A stretch of DNA of 64,000 nucleotides from UBA2942 sp045127535 (GTDB lineage Bacteria > Bacillota > Clostridia > Lachnospirales > Lachnospiraceae): contig JBGVQN010000053.1 in the NCBI GenBank assembly GCA_045127535.1, forward strand, positions 1-64,000. Direction: 5' to 3'. Both the position numbers and the translations under genes were made by a program. Shown in pieces: positions 1-7,371 of this stretch (its first letter is position 1; every line of letters starts with the position of its first letter). The notes beneath the pieces are model-generated. The model did no database searches and was not told the origin of the DNA. It saw nothing but the letters and a program-made list of their open reading frames with translations.

Positions 1-153
1 CTGTTCAAACTGCTGCCGAAAGGCATCTGCCTGCTGGATCCAGTTTTCTTTTTGACAGGGAAATCCTGCTTCCAGAAAAAAGGAATGCTCCTTCATGATA
101 CGGGAGAAAAACAGATGGGTCTCTAAGGAGAGGGTAATATAGTTTTCTATCAT
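1..153 (-). CDS. DUF2935 family protein, N-terminal part (runs off window)
   Basis: The minus strand opens with an ATG at 153 and stays open to the window edge, giving 51 residues that begin MIENYITLSLETHLFFSR and continue with RIMKEHSFFLEAGFP. A Leu-Glu-rich start followed by a conserved RIMKEH segment is typical of DUF2935 proteins of Firmicutes, small helical proteins thought to bind metal through His/Glu and related to a spore-coat-associated family. The remainder lies outside the window, so length and domain completeness cannot be judged. It is divergent from the LUD gene at 611, with a hairpin element between them. The family call rests on a short stretch. Confidence 0.6.
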   Translation of the reverse strand, partial: MIENYITLSLETHLFFSRIMKEHSFFLEAGFPCQKENWIQQADAFRQQFEQ

Positions 154-232
154 GTCCTAAAATTCCTTATATTGTTTGCAAGTGTGTTCCCTATAAGATA
201 TGCGGGAGGTGGGTGAAACTCTTATGTATGGA

Positions 233-477
233 TAGGCAATTGCGAAATGCATACCGGACGCTTTGGAAAGTATCTGCAAGAAAATATTTTCACACGACGT
301 ATTATTTATGATACGTTTGGCACGCTCTCGCTTCGGTGAAAACGCAGCGGTACTAATAAATTTTGCACCATAGGTGCAAAATTTAAAGTACCGGCGTTTT
401 CAAGAGTCCTGTTTAGAAAACATTTTCTTGCAGATACTTCCCAAAGCTGGTATTGGATACAGCTTCGCAATTGTCTG
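233..477 (-). repeat. Dispersed hairpin element, copy A (full, subfamily 1)
   Basis: Long interrupted palindrome of about 245 bp. The ends read TAGGCAATTGCG and CGCAATTGTCT. The core (CACCGAAGCGAGAGCG preceded by TACCGCTGCGTTTT, and GCCGGTACTTTA on the other side) lies on the minus strand. The apical stem is AAATTTTGCACC paired with its perfect complement around a 3-nt loop. Copies with the same core are at 6170, 7117, 19401, 21582, 23333 and 27769. It fills most of the 457-bp gap between the divergent DUF2935 and LUD genes, 133 nt before the LUD start. No coding gene is supported here. Confidence 0.85.
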
Positions 478-610
478 AAAACAGCAGAAATAGGAAAGGA
501 TGCGTAGTGCATTTTGAGGGCAGATTTGGTATGATAGAGGTGAAAAGGAAAGCTGCGGTACATATGCGGTTTAAAAAGGTCTGACAGTGCATTGATGGAA
601 GGGAGAGAAA

Positions 611-1216
611 ATGGATTTTACAAGGATCAAAGAAAGCTTAGAAAAACGTGGTTATCAGGTATCCTGTTTTGCAAATGCAGAGGAAGCCACAGCGTATATG
701 AATGGGCAGATCCATCAGAAAACGGTTGGCTTTGGAGGCTCTGTGACCCTGGATCAGATGGGGCTGTACGAAGCGCTTGCCACACACAATGATGTACGCT
801 GGCATTGGCGGATACCGGAGGGTAAGACAGAGAAGGAGCTGCGTATGGAGGCCAACGGGGCCCAGATCTACATTTCTTCTGTCAATGGATTGGCTGAGAC
901 TGGTGAGATCATCAATATTGATGGCACCTGTAATCGTGTTGCAGCTATTTTTTATGGACATGAAAAAGTATATCTGGTGGCAGGAGAAAACAAAATTGCA
1001 GAGGACTATGACAGCGCGCTCTATCGTGCCAGAAATATTGCATCACCATTGAATGCAAAGCGGCTTGGGGTAAAGACACCCTGCGCAGTCAAGGGAGACC
1101 GCTGCTATGACTGCAAGAGCCCTGGCAGGATCTGCAGGGGATTGTCTGTGCTGTGGGAAAAGCCTATGGCGGGTGAGTTTGAAGTCATACTCATTCATGA
1201 GAAATTGGGATTTTAA
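611..1216 (+). CDS. LUD domain-containing protein (LutC/YkgG-like)
   Basis: A 201-residue protein of the LUD (DUF162) superfamily, which includes LutB/LutC of the L-lactate oxidation system; many stand-alone members have no assigned reaction. The fold is visible in the N-terminal helix, the GFGGSVTLDQMGL segment (about 40-52) and the VNGLAETGEIINIDGTCNRV segment (91-110). A C-terminal cysteine cluster, CYDCKSPGRIC (Cys165, 168, 175), suggests a metal or iron-sulfur site, as in single-domain clostridial members. GGGAGAG lies just upstream of the ATG. No lutA/lutB partner is in view, so the substrate is unknown. The next gene starts about 100 bp downstream. Confidence 0.8.
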   Translation: MDFTRIKESLEKRGYQVSCFANAEEATAYMNGQIHQKTVGFGGSVTLDQMGLYEALATHNDVRWHWRIPEGKTEKELRMEANGAQIYISSVNGLAETGEIINIDGTCNRVAAIFYGHEKVYLVAGENKIAEDYDSALYRARNIASPLNAKRLGVKTPCAVKGDRCYDCKSPGRICRGLSVLWEKPMAGEFEVILIHEKLGF

Positions 1217-1317
1217 TTATATGCTGGAGAGAGTATGAAATGGTACCAGGAAAATAGGAACCATCAGCTGGAAAAATATTTAGAAAAAGCATTGCAAAGA
1301 TAGACATGGAGGAAACA

Positions 1318-1767
1318 ATGATTCGTAAAATGACAATCAATGATTATGATGCTGTTTTTACACTTTGGGTAAATACGGAAGGAATGGGACTTCGTAGTCT
1401 GGATGATTCAAGAGAAGGAATCGGGGCTTTTTTGAAACGTAACCCGGAAACCTGTTTTGTTGCCCTTGCAGGAGATATTGTGACAGGGGCAATTTTGTGT
1501 GGACATGATGGAAGAAGAGGGTATATTTACCATACAGTTGTGGACAATAGATATCGGAAGAAAGGAATTGGAAGTGCACTGGTGGAAGCCTCTGTGGAGG
1601 CACTGCGCAATGAAGGAATTACAAGAGTATGCCTGAATGTAATGGAAAGCAATGAAAAGGGCAGGACGTTCTGGACCAACAGAGGATGGGAGAAAAAAGA
1701 TTTTCTGGGTTTTTACAGTAAATCTATTACAGACAAAGAAAATCTGCCATTATTTGAAGTGAAATAA
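1318..1767 (+). CDS. GNAT family N-acetyltransferase
   Basis: A 149-residue GCN5-type acetyltransferase that would move the acetyl group of acetyl-CoA to an amine; the acceptor is unknown. The acetyl-CoA loop is RYRKKGIGSALVEA near residues 78-91, preceded by the central beta strands (CFVALAGDIVTGAILC), and the C-terminal NEKGRTFWTNRGWEK segment is typical. An in-frame ATG exists at 1306, but GGAGG at 1308-1312 falls inside that extension and sits 5 nt before the ATG at 1318, so 1318 is chosen. It lies 23 bp before the pyrophosphatase-like gene, probably in one transcript. Confidence 0.87.
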   Translation: MIRKMTINDYDAVFTLWVNTEGMGLRSLDDSREGIGAFLKRNPETCFVALAGDIVTGAILCGHDGRRGYIYHTVVDNRYRKKGIGSALVEASVEALRNEGITRVCLNVMESNEKGRTFWTNRGWEKKDFLGFYSKSITDKENLPLFEVK

Positions 1768-1790
1768 CGGGAGAAAGGAAGAATTGAAAA

Positions 1791-2114
1791 ATGCTTGGAG
1801 AAATCGTTACAGTAACCGTAGACAGACCACTGGGAAGTTACCATCCAAAACATCAGGATATCTATTATTCTGTAAACTATGGATATATAGCTGGTATCAT
1901 GGCTCCTGACGGAGAGGAACAGGATGCATACATATTAGGTGTGACAGAACCTGTGAAGGAATTTACCGGAAAGGTCATTGCCATCATCCACCGATTGGAT
2001 GACGTAGAGGAAAAGTGGGTGGTTGCACCAGAGCATCTTGTACTGACAAAAGAAGAAATTATGGAGCAGGTAATGTTTCAGGAGCAGTATTTTGAAACAG
2101 AAATTAGGATGTAG
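1791..2114 (+). CDS. Small inorganic pyrophosphatase-like protein
   Basis: A 107-residue protein beginning MLGEIVTVTVDRPLGSYHP, with DIYYSVNYGYIAG, an acidic DGEEQDAYILGV segment and IAIIHRLDDVEEKWVV. Clostridia carry this compact family, usually named inorganic pyrophosphatase because the DGEEQDAYILG stretch resembles the acidic metal site of family I enzymes. At about 110 residues it is much shorter than true PPases (about 170-200), so activity should not be assumed. The protein ends EQYFETEIRM, as complete members do. Its stop codon overlaps the first codons of the truncated hydrolase reading frame that follows. Confidence 0.75.
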   Translation: MLGEIVTVTVDRPLGSYHPKHQDIYYSVNYGYIAGIMAPDGEEQDAYILGVTEPVKEFTGKVIAIIHRLDDVEEKWVVAPEHLVLTKEEIMEQVMFQEQYFETEIRM

Positions 2115-2533
2115 CAGGAATCGGCAATGCGTTGCCTGTTTCATCTGTTAAGATGATGATTCCTCTGGTTAAGTATCGCATGACAGGACGAGAACAATAC
2201 TTGATTGATACTTGTATATACATGTCGCTTTCAAAAGAGGTGCTTGACCGGGATACGCTTGATACAGTCAGAGACAGCTTTGCACATGTAAAGACAAAGG
2301 TGGGAATGCCTTCCAATGTCAGCAGAAAGCGAATCAGCAAGTATCATGCGCCTACACTGGTCATTGCGGCAGAAAAGGATTGTCTGTTTCCAGCAGGAAA
2401 GGTTTTGCCCAGGGCTAAGAAACTGATACATCATTGTAAAGTGCATATGTTAAAGAACAGTGGTCATTTGCATATCTTGCCACAGGAAGAAAAACATATG
2501 ATTGTAGAGTTTTTATTGTCAAATCATTCGTAA
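2111..2533 (+). pseudogene. Alpha/beta hydrolase, 5'-truncated remnant
   Basis: Only the C-terminal half of an alpha/beta hydrolase is present. The frame is closed by a stop at 2105-2107 and then reads VAGIGNALPVSSVKMMIPLVKYRM. It keeps PTLVIAAEKDCLFPAGK, with the acid residue (Asp) of the triad, and KNSGHLHILPQEEK, with the triad His, but no nucleophile elbow (G-x-S-x-G) and no N-terminal sheet. The only starts are a TTG at 2132 and internal ATGs, without a good ribosome site. The break coincides with the end of the pyrophosphatase-like gene, as expected for a deletion joining two formerly separate genes. A shortened product is possible but would lack the catalytic serine. Confidence 0.7.
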
Positions 2534-2641
2534 TATGCAGATCGACAAGGGGAATCTGTCGGTGTGTTTTGTGATGGAAAATATGATTGTATGACTCTCC
2601 TCAGGCTGCAGAGGTCTATTTGTATGCATTGACTGGATAGG

Positions 2642-2755
2642 GGGATTCGTGAACCGGTGCTGCTTGAAAATTACGCATATGATCCTCAGTGTGAAGCACT
2701 GAAATGGTTTTTGGATTGGATGTACAATACCTCGAAATCAGAAGAAAATGCTTGA
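2642..2755 (+). pseudogene. Unidentified gene fragment (C-terminal end)
   Basis: An open stretch reading GIREPVLLENYAYDPQCEAL, followed by a Trp-rich end (KWFLDWMYNT) and a natural stop. It has protein-like composition, but no start codon or ribosome site belongs to it. A short upstream stretch, SPQAAEVYLYALTG, ends in a stop at about 2640 and also looks like former coding sequence. I do not recognise the family. With the neighbouring hydrolase and cutC-like remnants it shows that 2.1-3.1 kb is a decay zone. Confidence 0.3.
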
Positions 2756-2851
2756 TAAAACAGATTGAAAGAGCCTGGAATGATCATCTGTTATAAAACA
2801 ATAGGAATAAATATAAAAAGAAAAGCCACCACCATGCATTCTAAAAATTAG

Positions 2852-2880
2852 CTGACATGTATCCGTGAAAATGGTATAAT
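2852..2880 (+). promoter_or_regulatory. Sigma-A type promoter
   Basis: CTGACA at 2852-2857, a 17-bp spacer and a perfect TATAAT at 2875-2880. It lies before the decayed cutC-like stretch and about 270 bp before the flavoprotein gene at 3148, which it may now drive. Confidence 0.6.
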
Positions 2881-2919
2881 ATTTTGTGAAAAAGATACAA
2901 AAGAGATAAAACGGAAAGG

Positions 2920-3120
2920 CCACACAGCCTCCCATAGGATGCTGCCCAGTCTGGATACAGGGGACAGAACTGCTGCAGAAGCTGTACCAAAAGGCAGAGG
3001 GCAGAATTGATATTATGGCAGGACACAGATCCAATCTGATGCCCCGGATATTCATGGTCAGAAACAGGATTCATAAATATCCGGATATCAGTCACAATAA
3101 AAATGATTTAAGTAAACGCA
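2920..3120 (+). pseudogene. Probable cutC remnant
   Basis: One frame reads GTELLQKLYQKAEGRIDIMAG (quoted in two parts: GTELLQKLYQ, KAEGRIDIMAG), which matches the conserved C-terminal region of CutC, where a Gly/Arg-rich strand ends in I-M-x-G-x-G. Here the glycine-rich turn is altered to GHRSNL. A later stretch, IHKYPDISHNKNDL, resembles the CutC segment G-I-x-x-Y-H-x-S-G-K. No start or complete domain is present. CutC is a TIM-barrel protein historically linked to copper handling. The match is by eye from a short region. Confidence 0.45.
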
Positions 3121-3147
3121 GGGCAGGATCTCTGCAGAACGGAGGCT

Positions 3148-4539
3148 ATGATGCAAAAGGATGTTGTCATTATTGGTGCCGGCCCCGCCGGTTTGTTTAC
3201 TGCAATTGAAATGCTGCGAAAGGGCAGCCAAAAGAAGATTGCCATTGTGGAAAAAGGCAAGGCCATTGAAGAACGCCACTGCCCCAAAAGCAAAGTCGGC
3301 AAATGTGTCAATTGTAAGCCTTACTGCCACATTACCACCGGATTTTCCGGAGCAGGTGCATTTTCTGACGGAAAGCTGTCATTAAGCTATGAGGTAGGGG
3401 GAGATCTGCCTATGCTCATTGGAGCGGATGTGGCGCAGGAGACCATTGACTATACGGACAAGATCTATCTGGAATTTGGTGCAGATTCCAAGGTAGAGGG
3501 CATTGGAAATACAGAAGAAGTCAAAGACATCAGACGCCGTGCCATTCAGGCAGGTCTGAAGCTGGTGGACTGCCCCATCCGTCATCTGGGCACAGAAAAG
3601 GCACAGGAACTGTACTATGCCTTAGAGCAGTACCTGATCCAGAATGGAGTAGAGCTGATCTTTGGCTACGAGTGCAACGATCTGCTGTTAGAGGATGGTG
3701 TGTGCAAGGGTGTGGTCATTTCCAAGGGCAGTGATTCCCAGACCATTTATGCAGACCATACAGTGATTGCCACAGGACGCCGGGGAGCAGACTGGTTAGA
3801 AAAGCTTTGTGCAGAGTATTCCATTGCCCATCAGCCGGGCACTGTGGATATTGGAGTGCGTGTAGAGGTGCGCAACGAGGTCATGGAGCATGTGAATAAG
3901 ATCCTGTACGAATCAAAGCTCATTGGATATCCAAAACCATTTAAAAACAAGGTACGTACCTTCTGCCAGAATCCGGGAGGTTTTGTCAGCCAGGAAAACT
4001 ATGACAACGACCTGGCAGTGGTCAACGGCCATTCCTATAAGGATTTAAAGTCCGACAACACCAACCTGGCCATCCTGGTGTCCCACAATTTCAGCCACCC
4101 CTTTAATCAGCCTATAGAATACGCACAAAAGGTAGGCGAACTGACCAACATGCTTGGAGCAGGGCACATCCTGGTGCAGCGGTATGGTGACATCATAGAT
4201 GGTAAGCGCACCTGGCCAAAAGAGCTGGCACAGTCCAATGTAAAGCCATCCCTGCCTGATGCAGAAGCAGGAGATATTACAGCCGGCATGCCGTACCGTG
4301 CTATGATCAATATCATCAACTTTATACAGGCAATGGATGAAGTCGTGCCAGGCTTTGCCTCCTATGAAACCTTACTGTATTCCCCGGAACTGAAATTTTA
4401 CAGCAACCGGGTAAAAATGGATGATAAATTCAACACCAACGTAAAAGGCCTCCACTGCCTGGGCGATTCCAGCGGCTGGACAAGAGGCCTGATGATGGCT
4501 TCCGTCATGGGAGTGCTTATGGGCAGAGAGCTGGTATGA
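3148..4539 (+). CDS. FAD-dependent oxidoreductase, COG2509 type
   Basis: A 463-residue flavoprotein. The N-terminal Rossmann motif VVIIGAGPAGL (residues 6-16) binds the FAD ADP moiety, and VIATGRRG near 210 is the second dinucleotide-contact motif. A cysteine-rich insert follows, with Cys45, Cys53, Cys56 and Cys60 (RHCPKSKVGKCVNCKPYC); this and the TTGFSGAGAFSDGKL loop are hallmarks of the COG2509 family. The C-terminal GLHCLGDSSGWTRGLMMA is the third FAD motif. The substrate is not established for the family. GGAGG lies at 3141-3145; the ATG at 3151 is equally possible and better spaced. Downstream, about 140 bp separate it from jetA. Confidence 0.87.
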   Translation: MMQKDVVIIGAGPAGLFTAIEMLRKGSQKKIAIVEKGKAIEERHCPKSKVGKCVNCKPYCHITTGFSGAGAFSDGKLSLSYEVGGDLPMLIGADVAQETIDYTDKIYLEFGADSKVEGIGNTEEVKDIRRRAIQAGLKLVDCPIRHLGTEKAQELYYALEQYLIQNGVELIFGYECNDLLLEDGVCKGVVISKGSDSQTIYADHTVIATGRRGADWLEKLCAEYSIAHQPGTVDIGVRVEVRNEVMEHVNKILYESKLIGYPKPFKNKVRTFCQNPGGFVSQENYDNDLAVVNGHSYKDLKSDNTNLAILVSHNFSHPFNQPIEYAQKVGELTNMLGAGHILVQRYGDIIDGKRTWPKELAQSNVKPSLPDAEAGDITAGMPYRAMINIINFIQAMDEVVPGFASYETLLYSPELKFYSNRVKMDDKFNTNVKGLHCLGDSSGWTRGLMMASVMGVLMGRELV

Positions 4540-4680
4540 TGATAAACCTTGCAGATACAGAGAAGTTTTATGGTTTCTTTGTATCTGCATGATGTCAGAA
4601 ACAGGTGCTTTGCAGGTGGGGACATTTATACGCAAAGCACCGTCCGGGAATCCAACAAAAACACAAGAAAGCAAAAGAAT

Positions 4681-6156
4681 ATGATACTGAAAAAAAGGAT
4701 ACCAGAGGATTTTTATAAATTGTTCCGCACCAAAAACAGGGATGCTTACATGCTGTTTCTGGTGCGTCTGTATGAGGAAAGCAGCCAGGTCTGGGGACTG
4801 ACAGAAGAAGAAGGTCGCATGATCATCAATGAGGTCATTGGTCAGACCCAGATGGTCTGGGAAGAAGAAATGGCAGAAGTCAATGAAGGTCAGGGACAGG
4901 AGCCGGAAGACCTGCTGCTGCCAGGCATTGCTTCCACAGGCATATTGGAGCGGCTGATTCGTTGGGGCTGGTTAAAAAGCGATTATGATGACCGGTTAAA
5001 CCGCAACGTATTGTCCTTTCCGGAATACAGCAGACTGTATATAGAGCTGTTTCAAAAACTGCACAAAGAAGAAGACGGCAGGGAGCGGGAAAGCATGCTT
5101 TCTGTGTACAGCGCCCTGTTTACGTACCATTCAGACCGGGAAAAAAATCATGACATCCTGCGCAGCGCCCTGTATTCATCCAGAAGCCTGAGTATGCTGC
5201 TGTCCAATATGCAGGACGGTATGCGCAGATATTTTGATGAACTGTCTGCCCAGAAAAGCTTTATCGGCATCCAGGAGGTGCTGGTAGAGGAGCTGAATAA
5301 CAATGACAGCAAGAAGTATGCCATCCTGACCACAAAGGATAGCTTTTATCGGTATAAGGAATCTGTAAAGGAGCTGATCGGGCAGATTTTAAATGACAAC
5401 GATTTGCAGACAGAGCGGCTCCAGAGGGAGAGACAGCAGATATGGTCAGCCCTGAGTGCAGATACATGGAAAGATGCACAGCCAAGGGGTGATGCAGAGG
5501 CAGCAGACAGGCAGCGTCTTTTGCGTATTGAGCGTGCCCTGGAATTTTGTCAGGAGACCAGGGAGCTGGTATATCAGCTTGAGCGGGAGTTTGATCTGAT
5601 CGAGCGCAGATACAACAAGCTGATCGAGCAAAAATCCACCTTTGCCAGACGGGCTCTTGCCAGGATACACTATATCCTCCAGGAGGGCAGCAGCGCAGAA
5701 GATGGCCTGTTAAAGCTGGTACAGCTCATGGGACAGGAGGACAAAGGAGATGCCATCTGTCAGGCACTTGGAGAGAAGATGCAGTTTTCCTCCCGGTACC
5801 GCAACATTTCCAGCCAGAGCCTGTACCGCAGACGGGAAGATATCCAGAGAGACTTTACACCCATACAGCCCCAGCAGACATCTGCTTTGGACAGTGATAT
5901 TACAGATTTTGTCCCCCGCCCACTGTATACAGAAAAGCAGCTGCAGGAATTCAGACAGAAAAACACCCAGGACGGAGTCTTTGCTGCAACAAAAGATACA
6001 GTACAGTCTGTAGAAGACCTGGAAAAACTGCTGTTGATCTGGCAGGAGGCCACCCATCACAGCGACAGCCGGGAGATCGTAACTTTGGGACAGGAGTATT
6101 GTACCGAAGCCGGGCTTTCTTTTACAGAGCTGCGGATCGTAGCAGATGGAGAGTAA
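4681..6156 (+). CDS. jetA: JetA-like subunit of a Wadjet/MksF-type SMC system
   Basis: The frame opens at 4549, but homologous proteins start with a segment like ILKKRIPEDFYKLFRTKNR, so the ATG at 4681 is chosen (492 residues). JetA/MksF is the kleisin-like partner of an SMC ATPase. The protein has an N-terminal helical domain, a charged middle region with coiled-coil tendency (around 230-360, e.g. LQTERLQRERQQIWSAL) and a Gln-rich C-terminal part with DFVPRPLYTEKQLQEF. The assignment rests mainly on context: a small JetB-like gene and a 1139-residue SMC ATPase follow on the same strand. Wadjet complexes recognise and cut small circular DNA; complexes without the nuclease subunit act in chromosome organisation. 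Copy B of the hairpin element separates it from the next gene. Confidence 0.75.
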   Translation: MILKKRIPEDFYKLFRTKNRDAYMLFLVRLYEESSQVWGLTEEEGRMIINEVIGQTQMVWEEEMAEVNEGQGQEPEDLLLPGIASTGILERLIRWGWLKSDYDDRLNRNVLSFPEYSRLYIELFQKLHKEEDGRERESMLSVYSALFTYHSDREKNHDILRSALYSSRSLSMLLSNMQDGMRRYFDELSAQKSFIGIQEVLVEELNNNDSKKYAILTTKDSFYRYKESVKELIGQILNDNDLQTERLQRERQQIWSALSADTWKDAQPRGDAEAADRQRLLRIERALEFCQETRELVYQLEREFDLIERRYNKLIEQKSTFARRALARIHYILQEGSSAEDGLLKLVQLMGQEDKGDAICQALGEKMQFSSRYRNISSQSLYRRREDIQRDFTPIQPQQTSALDSDITDFVPRPLYTEKQLQEFRQKNTQDGVFAATKDTVQSVEDLEKLLLIWQEATHHSDSREIVTLGQEYCTEAGLSFTELRIVADGE

Positions 6157-6169
6157 GGCAGTGACACAG

Positions 6170-6412
6170 TAGGCAATTGCGAAAATCGTTACCGGACGCT
6201 TTGTGAAGTGCCTGTCAGAAAATATTTTCACGCGACGTATCTTTATGATACGTTTGCGCGCTCTCGCTTCGGTAAAAACGCAGCGGTACTAATAAATTTT
6301 GCGCCTGTGGCACAAAATTTAAAGTACCGGCGTTTTTAAGAGCCTGCTTAGAAAACATTTTCTGACAGACACTTCACAAAGCTGATAGTGAATCTGGTTT
6401 TGCAATTGCCTA
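6170..6412 (-). repeat. Dispersed hairpin element, copy B (full, subfamily 1)
   Basis: Ends TAGGCAATTGCG and TGCAATTGCCTA frame a 243-bp palindrome with the core on the minus strand. The outer arm is nearly the same as in copies A and H (ACCGGACGCTTTGTGAAGTG with its partner), and the apical stem is AAATTTTG-CGCC/GGC-CAAAATTT. It starts 14 nt after the jetA stop and ends 30 nt before the next start codon, leaving just the ribosome site outside. Confidence 0.88.
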
Positions 6413-6441
6413 AGTGAATTAAACACGAAAGGAAAAGTAAA

Positions 6442-7113
6442 ATGTTCACCTATATAGAAGAACTGTCTCCCACCGAGGCAGAAAACGTCAAAAAAGTCAT
6501 ACAGGATCTGTTTCGTCAGACCTGCATCCTGCAGGTCAAATGTGACCCGGTGACCCTGGTACAGCGGGACAATCCAAGATATCAGATCTGCGACAGACAC
6601 CGGGAATTCATATCCGACTACCTGTCTGTCTTAGGCTGTGAGCTGATACACGACCCACAGGAAAATCTGTTTCGTATATCCGGCCAGGACATGCCCATAG
6701 AGCATCTGACCCTGACCACCACCAAGCTGGTCCTGCTTTTCAAACTGATTTATCGGGATAAGATCATGGGGGAAGGCTTAAAAGCCACAGTCACCACCCT
6801 GCAGGAGATCCGTGAATACGGCTACAACACCAACCTCTTAACCGGCAGATTGACTGCCCAGGAATGGCAGGAAGCCCTGGTACTCCTAAAGACCCACCAG
6901 GTCATAGAACTCCCCAGCGCCATCGCCCACTTAGAGGACACTGCCCCCATCTATATCTACAGCACCATCAACATCTTCTGCTCCGCAGCCGACATCAACG
7001 ACCTGGTCAACCAGTACCGAAAGGAGCCGGAGGACTCAGAAGATGAAGCGATAAAAGACATGATAGCAGAATCAATCGAAGAACCACCAGAACGTATTTT
7101 TAACGAACAATAA
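6442..7113 (+). CDS. jetB: JetB/MksE-like subunit of the SMC system
   Basis: A 223-residue protein between the JetA-like and JetC-like genes. JetB/MksE (DUF4194 and related families) carries tandem winged-helix domains that bind the kleisin and regulate the SMC ring. Visible are the N-terminal helix MFTYIEELSPTEAENVKKVI, the segment HREFISDYLSVLGCELIHD, the LTTTKLVLLFKLIYRDKI helix typical of the second winged-helix region, and an acidic tail EPEDSEDEAIKDMIAESIEE. I think this clade is the one catalogued as DUF6063 but cannot confirm it. GAAAGGAAAAG precedes the ATG. Element copies lie immediately on both sides. Confidence 0.72.
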   Translation: MFTYIEELSPTEAENVKKVIQDLFRQTCILQVKCDPVTLVQRDNPRYQICDRHREFISDYLSVLGCELIHDPQENLFRISGQDMPIEHLTLTTTKLVLLFKLIYRDKIMGEGLKATVTTLQEIREYGYNTNLLTGRLTAQEWQEALVLLKTHQVIELPSAIAHLEDTAPIYIYSTINIFCSAADINDLVNQYRKEPEDSEDEAIKDMIAESIEEPPERIFNEQ

Positions 7114-7116
7114 AAA

Positions 7117-7348
7117 GGCTCCAACCAACAGGCGTTTGGTGTGCAGAATACATTTGTTAAGCAAAACTCTGAAGGACGCCGGTTCTTAGGTTTCAGATGG
7201 TGAAAATTGATGAAATATCAGACAACGTATGATATTTCATCAATTTTCACCATCTGAAACCTTAGAATCCGCTGCGTCCTTCCCGAAGCGAGAGCGTGTT
7301 TTGCGTACAAATGTATTCTGCACACCAAATGCCGTCCCCTTGGAAGCC
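7117..7348 (+). repeat. Dispersed hairpin element, copy C (full, subfamily 2)
   Basis: About 230 bp. The outer arms share TTTGGTGTGCAGAATACATT and its complement; the inner arms pair over 32 bp without mismatch (from GGTTTCAGATGG to GAAATATCA). Between them stand the core halves GACGCCGGTTCTTAG and CTTAGAATCCGCTGCG, followed by CCCGAAGCGAGAGCGTG. It begins 3 nt after the jetB stop and ends 24 nt before the jetC start. Neither arm sequence resembles those of the other copies. Confidence 0.88.
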
Positions 7349-7371
7349 AACCAAGAAAAGGAGATAATACT

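Noticed and set aside
306..563. ORF through hairpin copy A whose translation contains PLRFHRSES
   Set aside because: The peptide PLRFHRSES is just the hairpin core read in one frame. It recurs in other copies with different neighbours and without start sites, so it is not a protein.
1235..1303. Short ORF of 22 codons after the LUD gene (MKWYQENRNHQLEKYLEKAL)
   Set aside because: It has a GGAGAG upstream, but no family can be recognised from 22 residues and it may be a gene tail; not supported as a gene.
3015..3209. 64-codon ORF before the flavoprotein gene
   Set aside because: It continues the cutC-like remnant and runs into the flavoprotein gene in another frame; no ribosome site.
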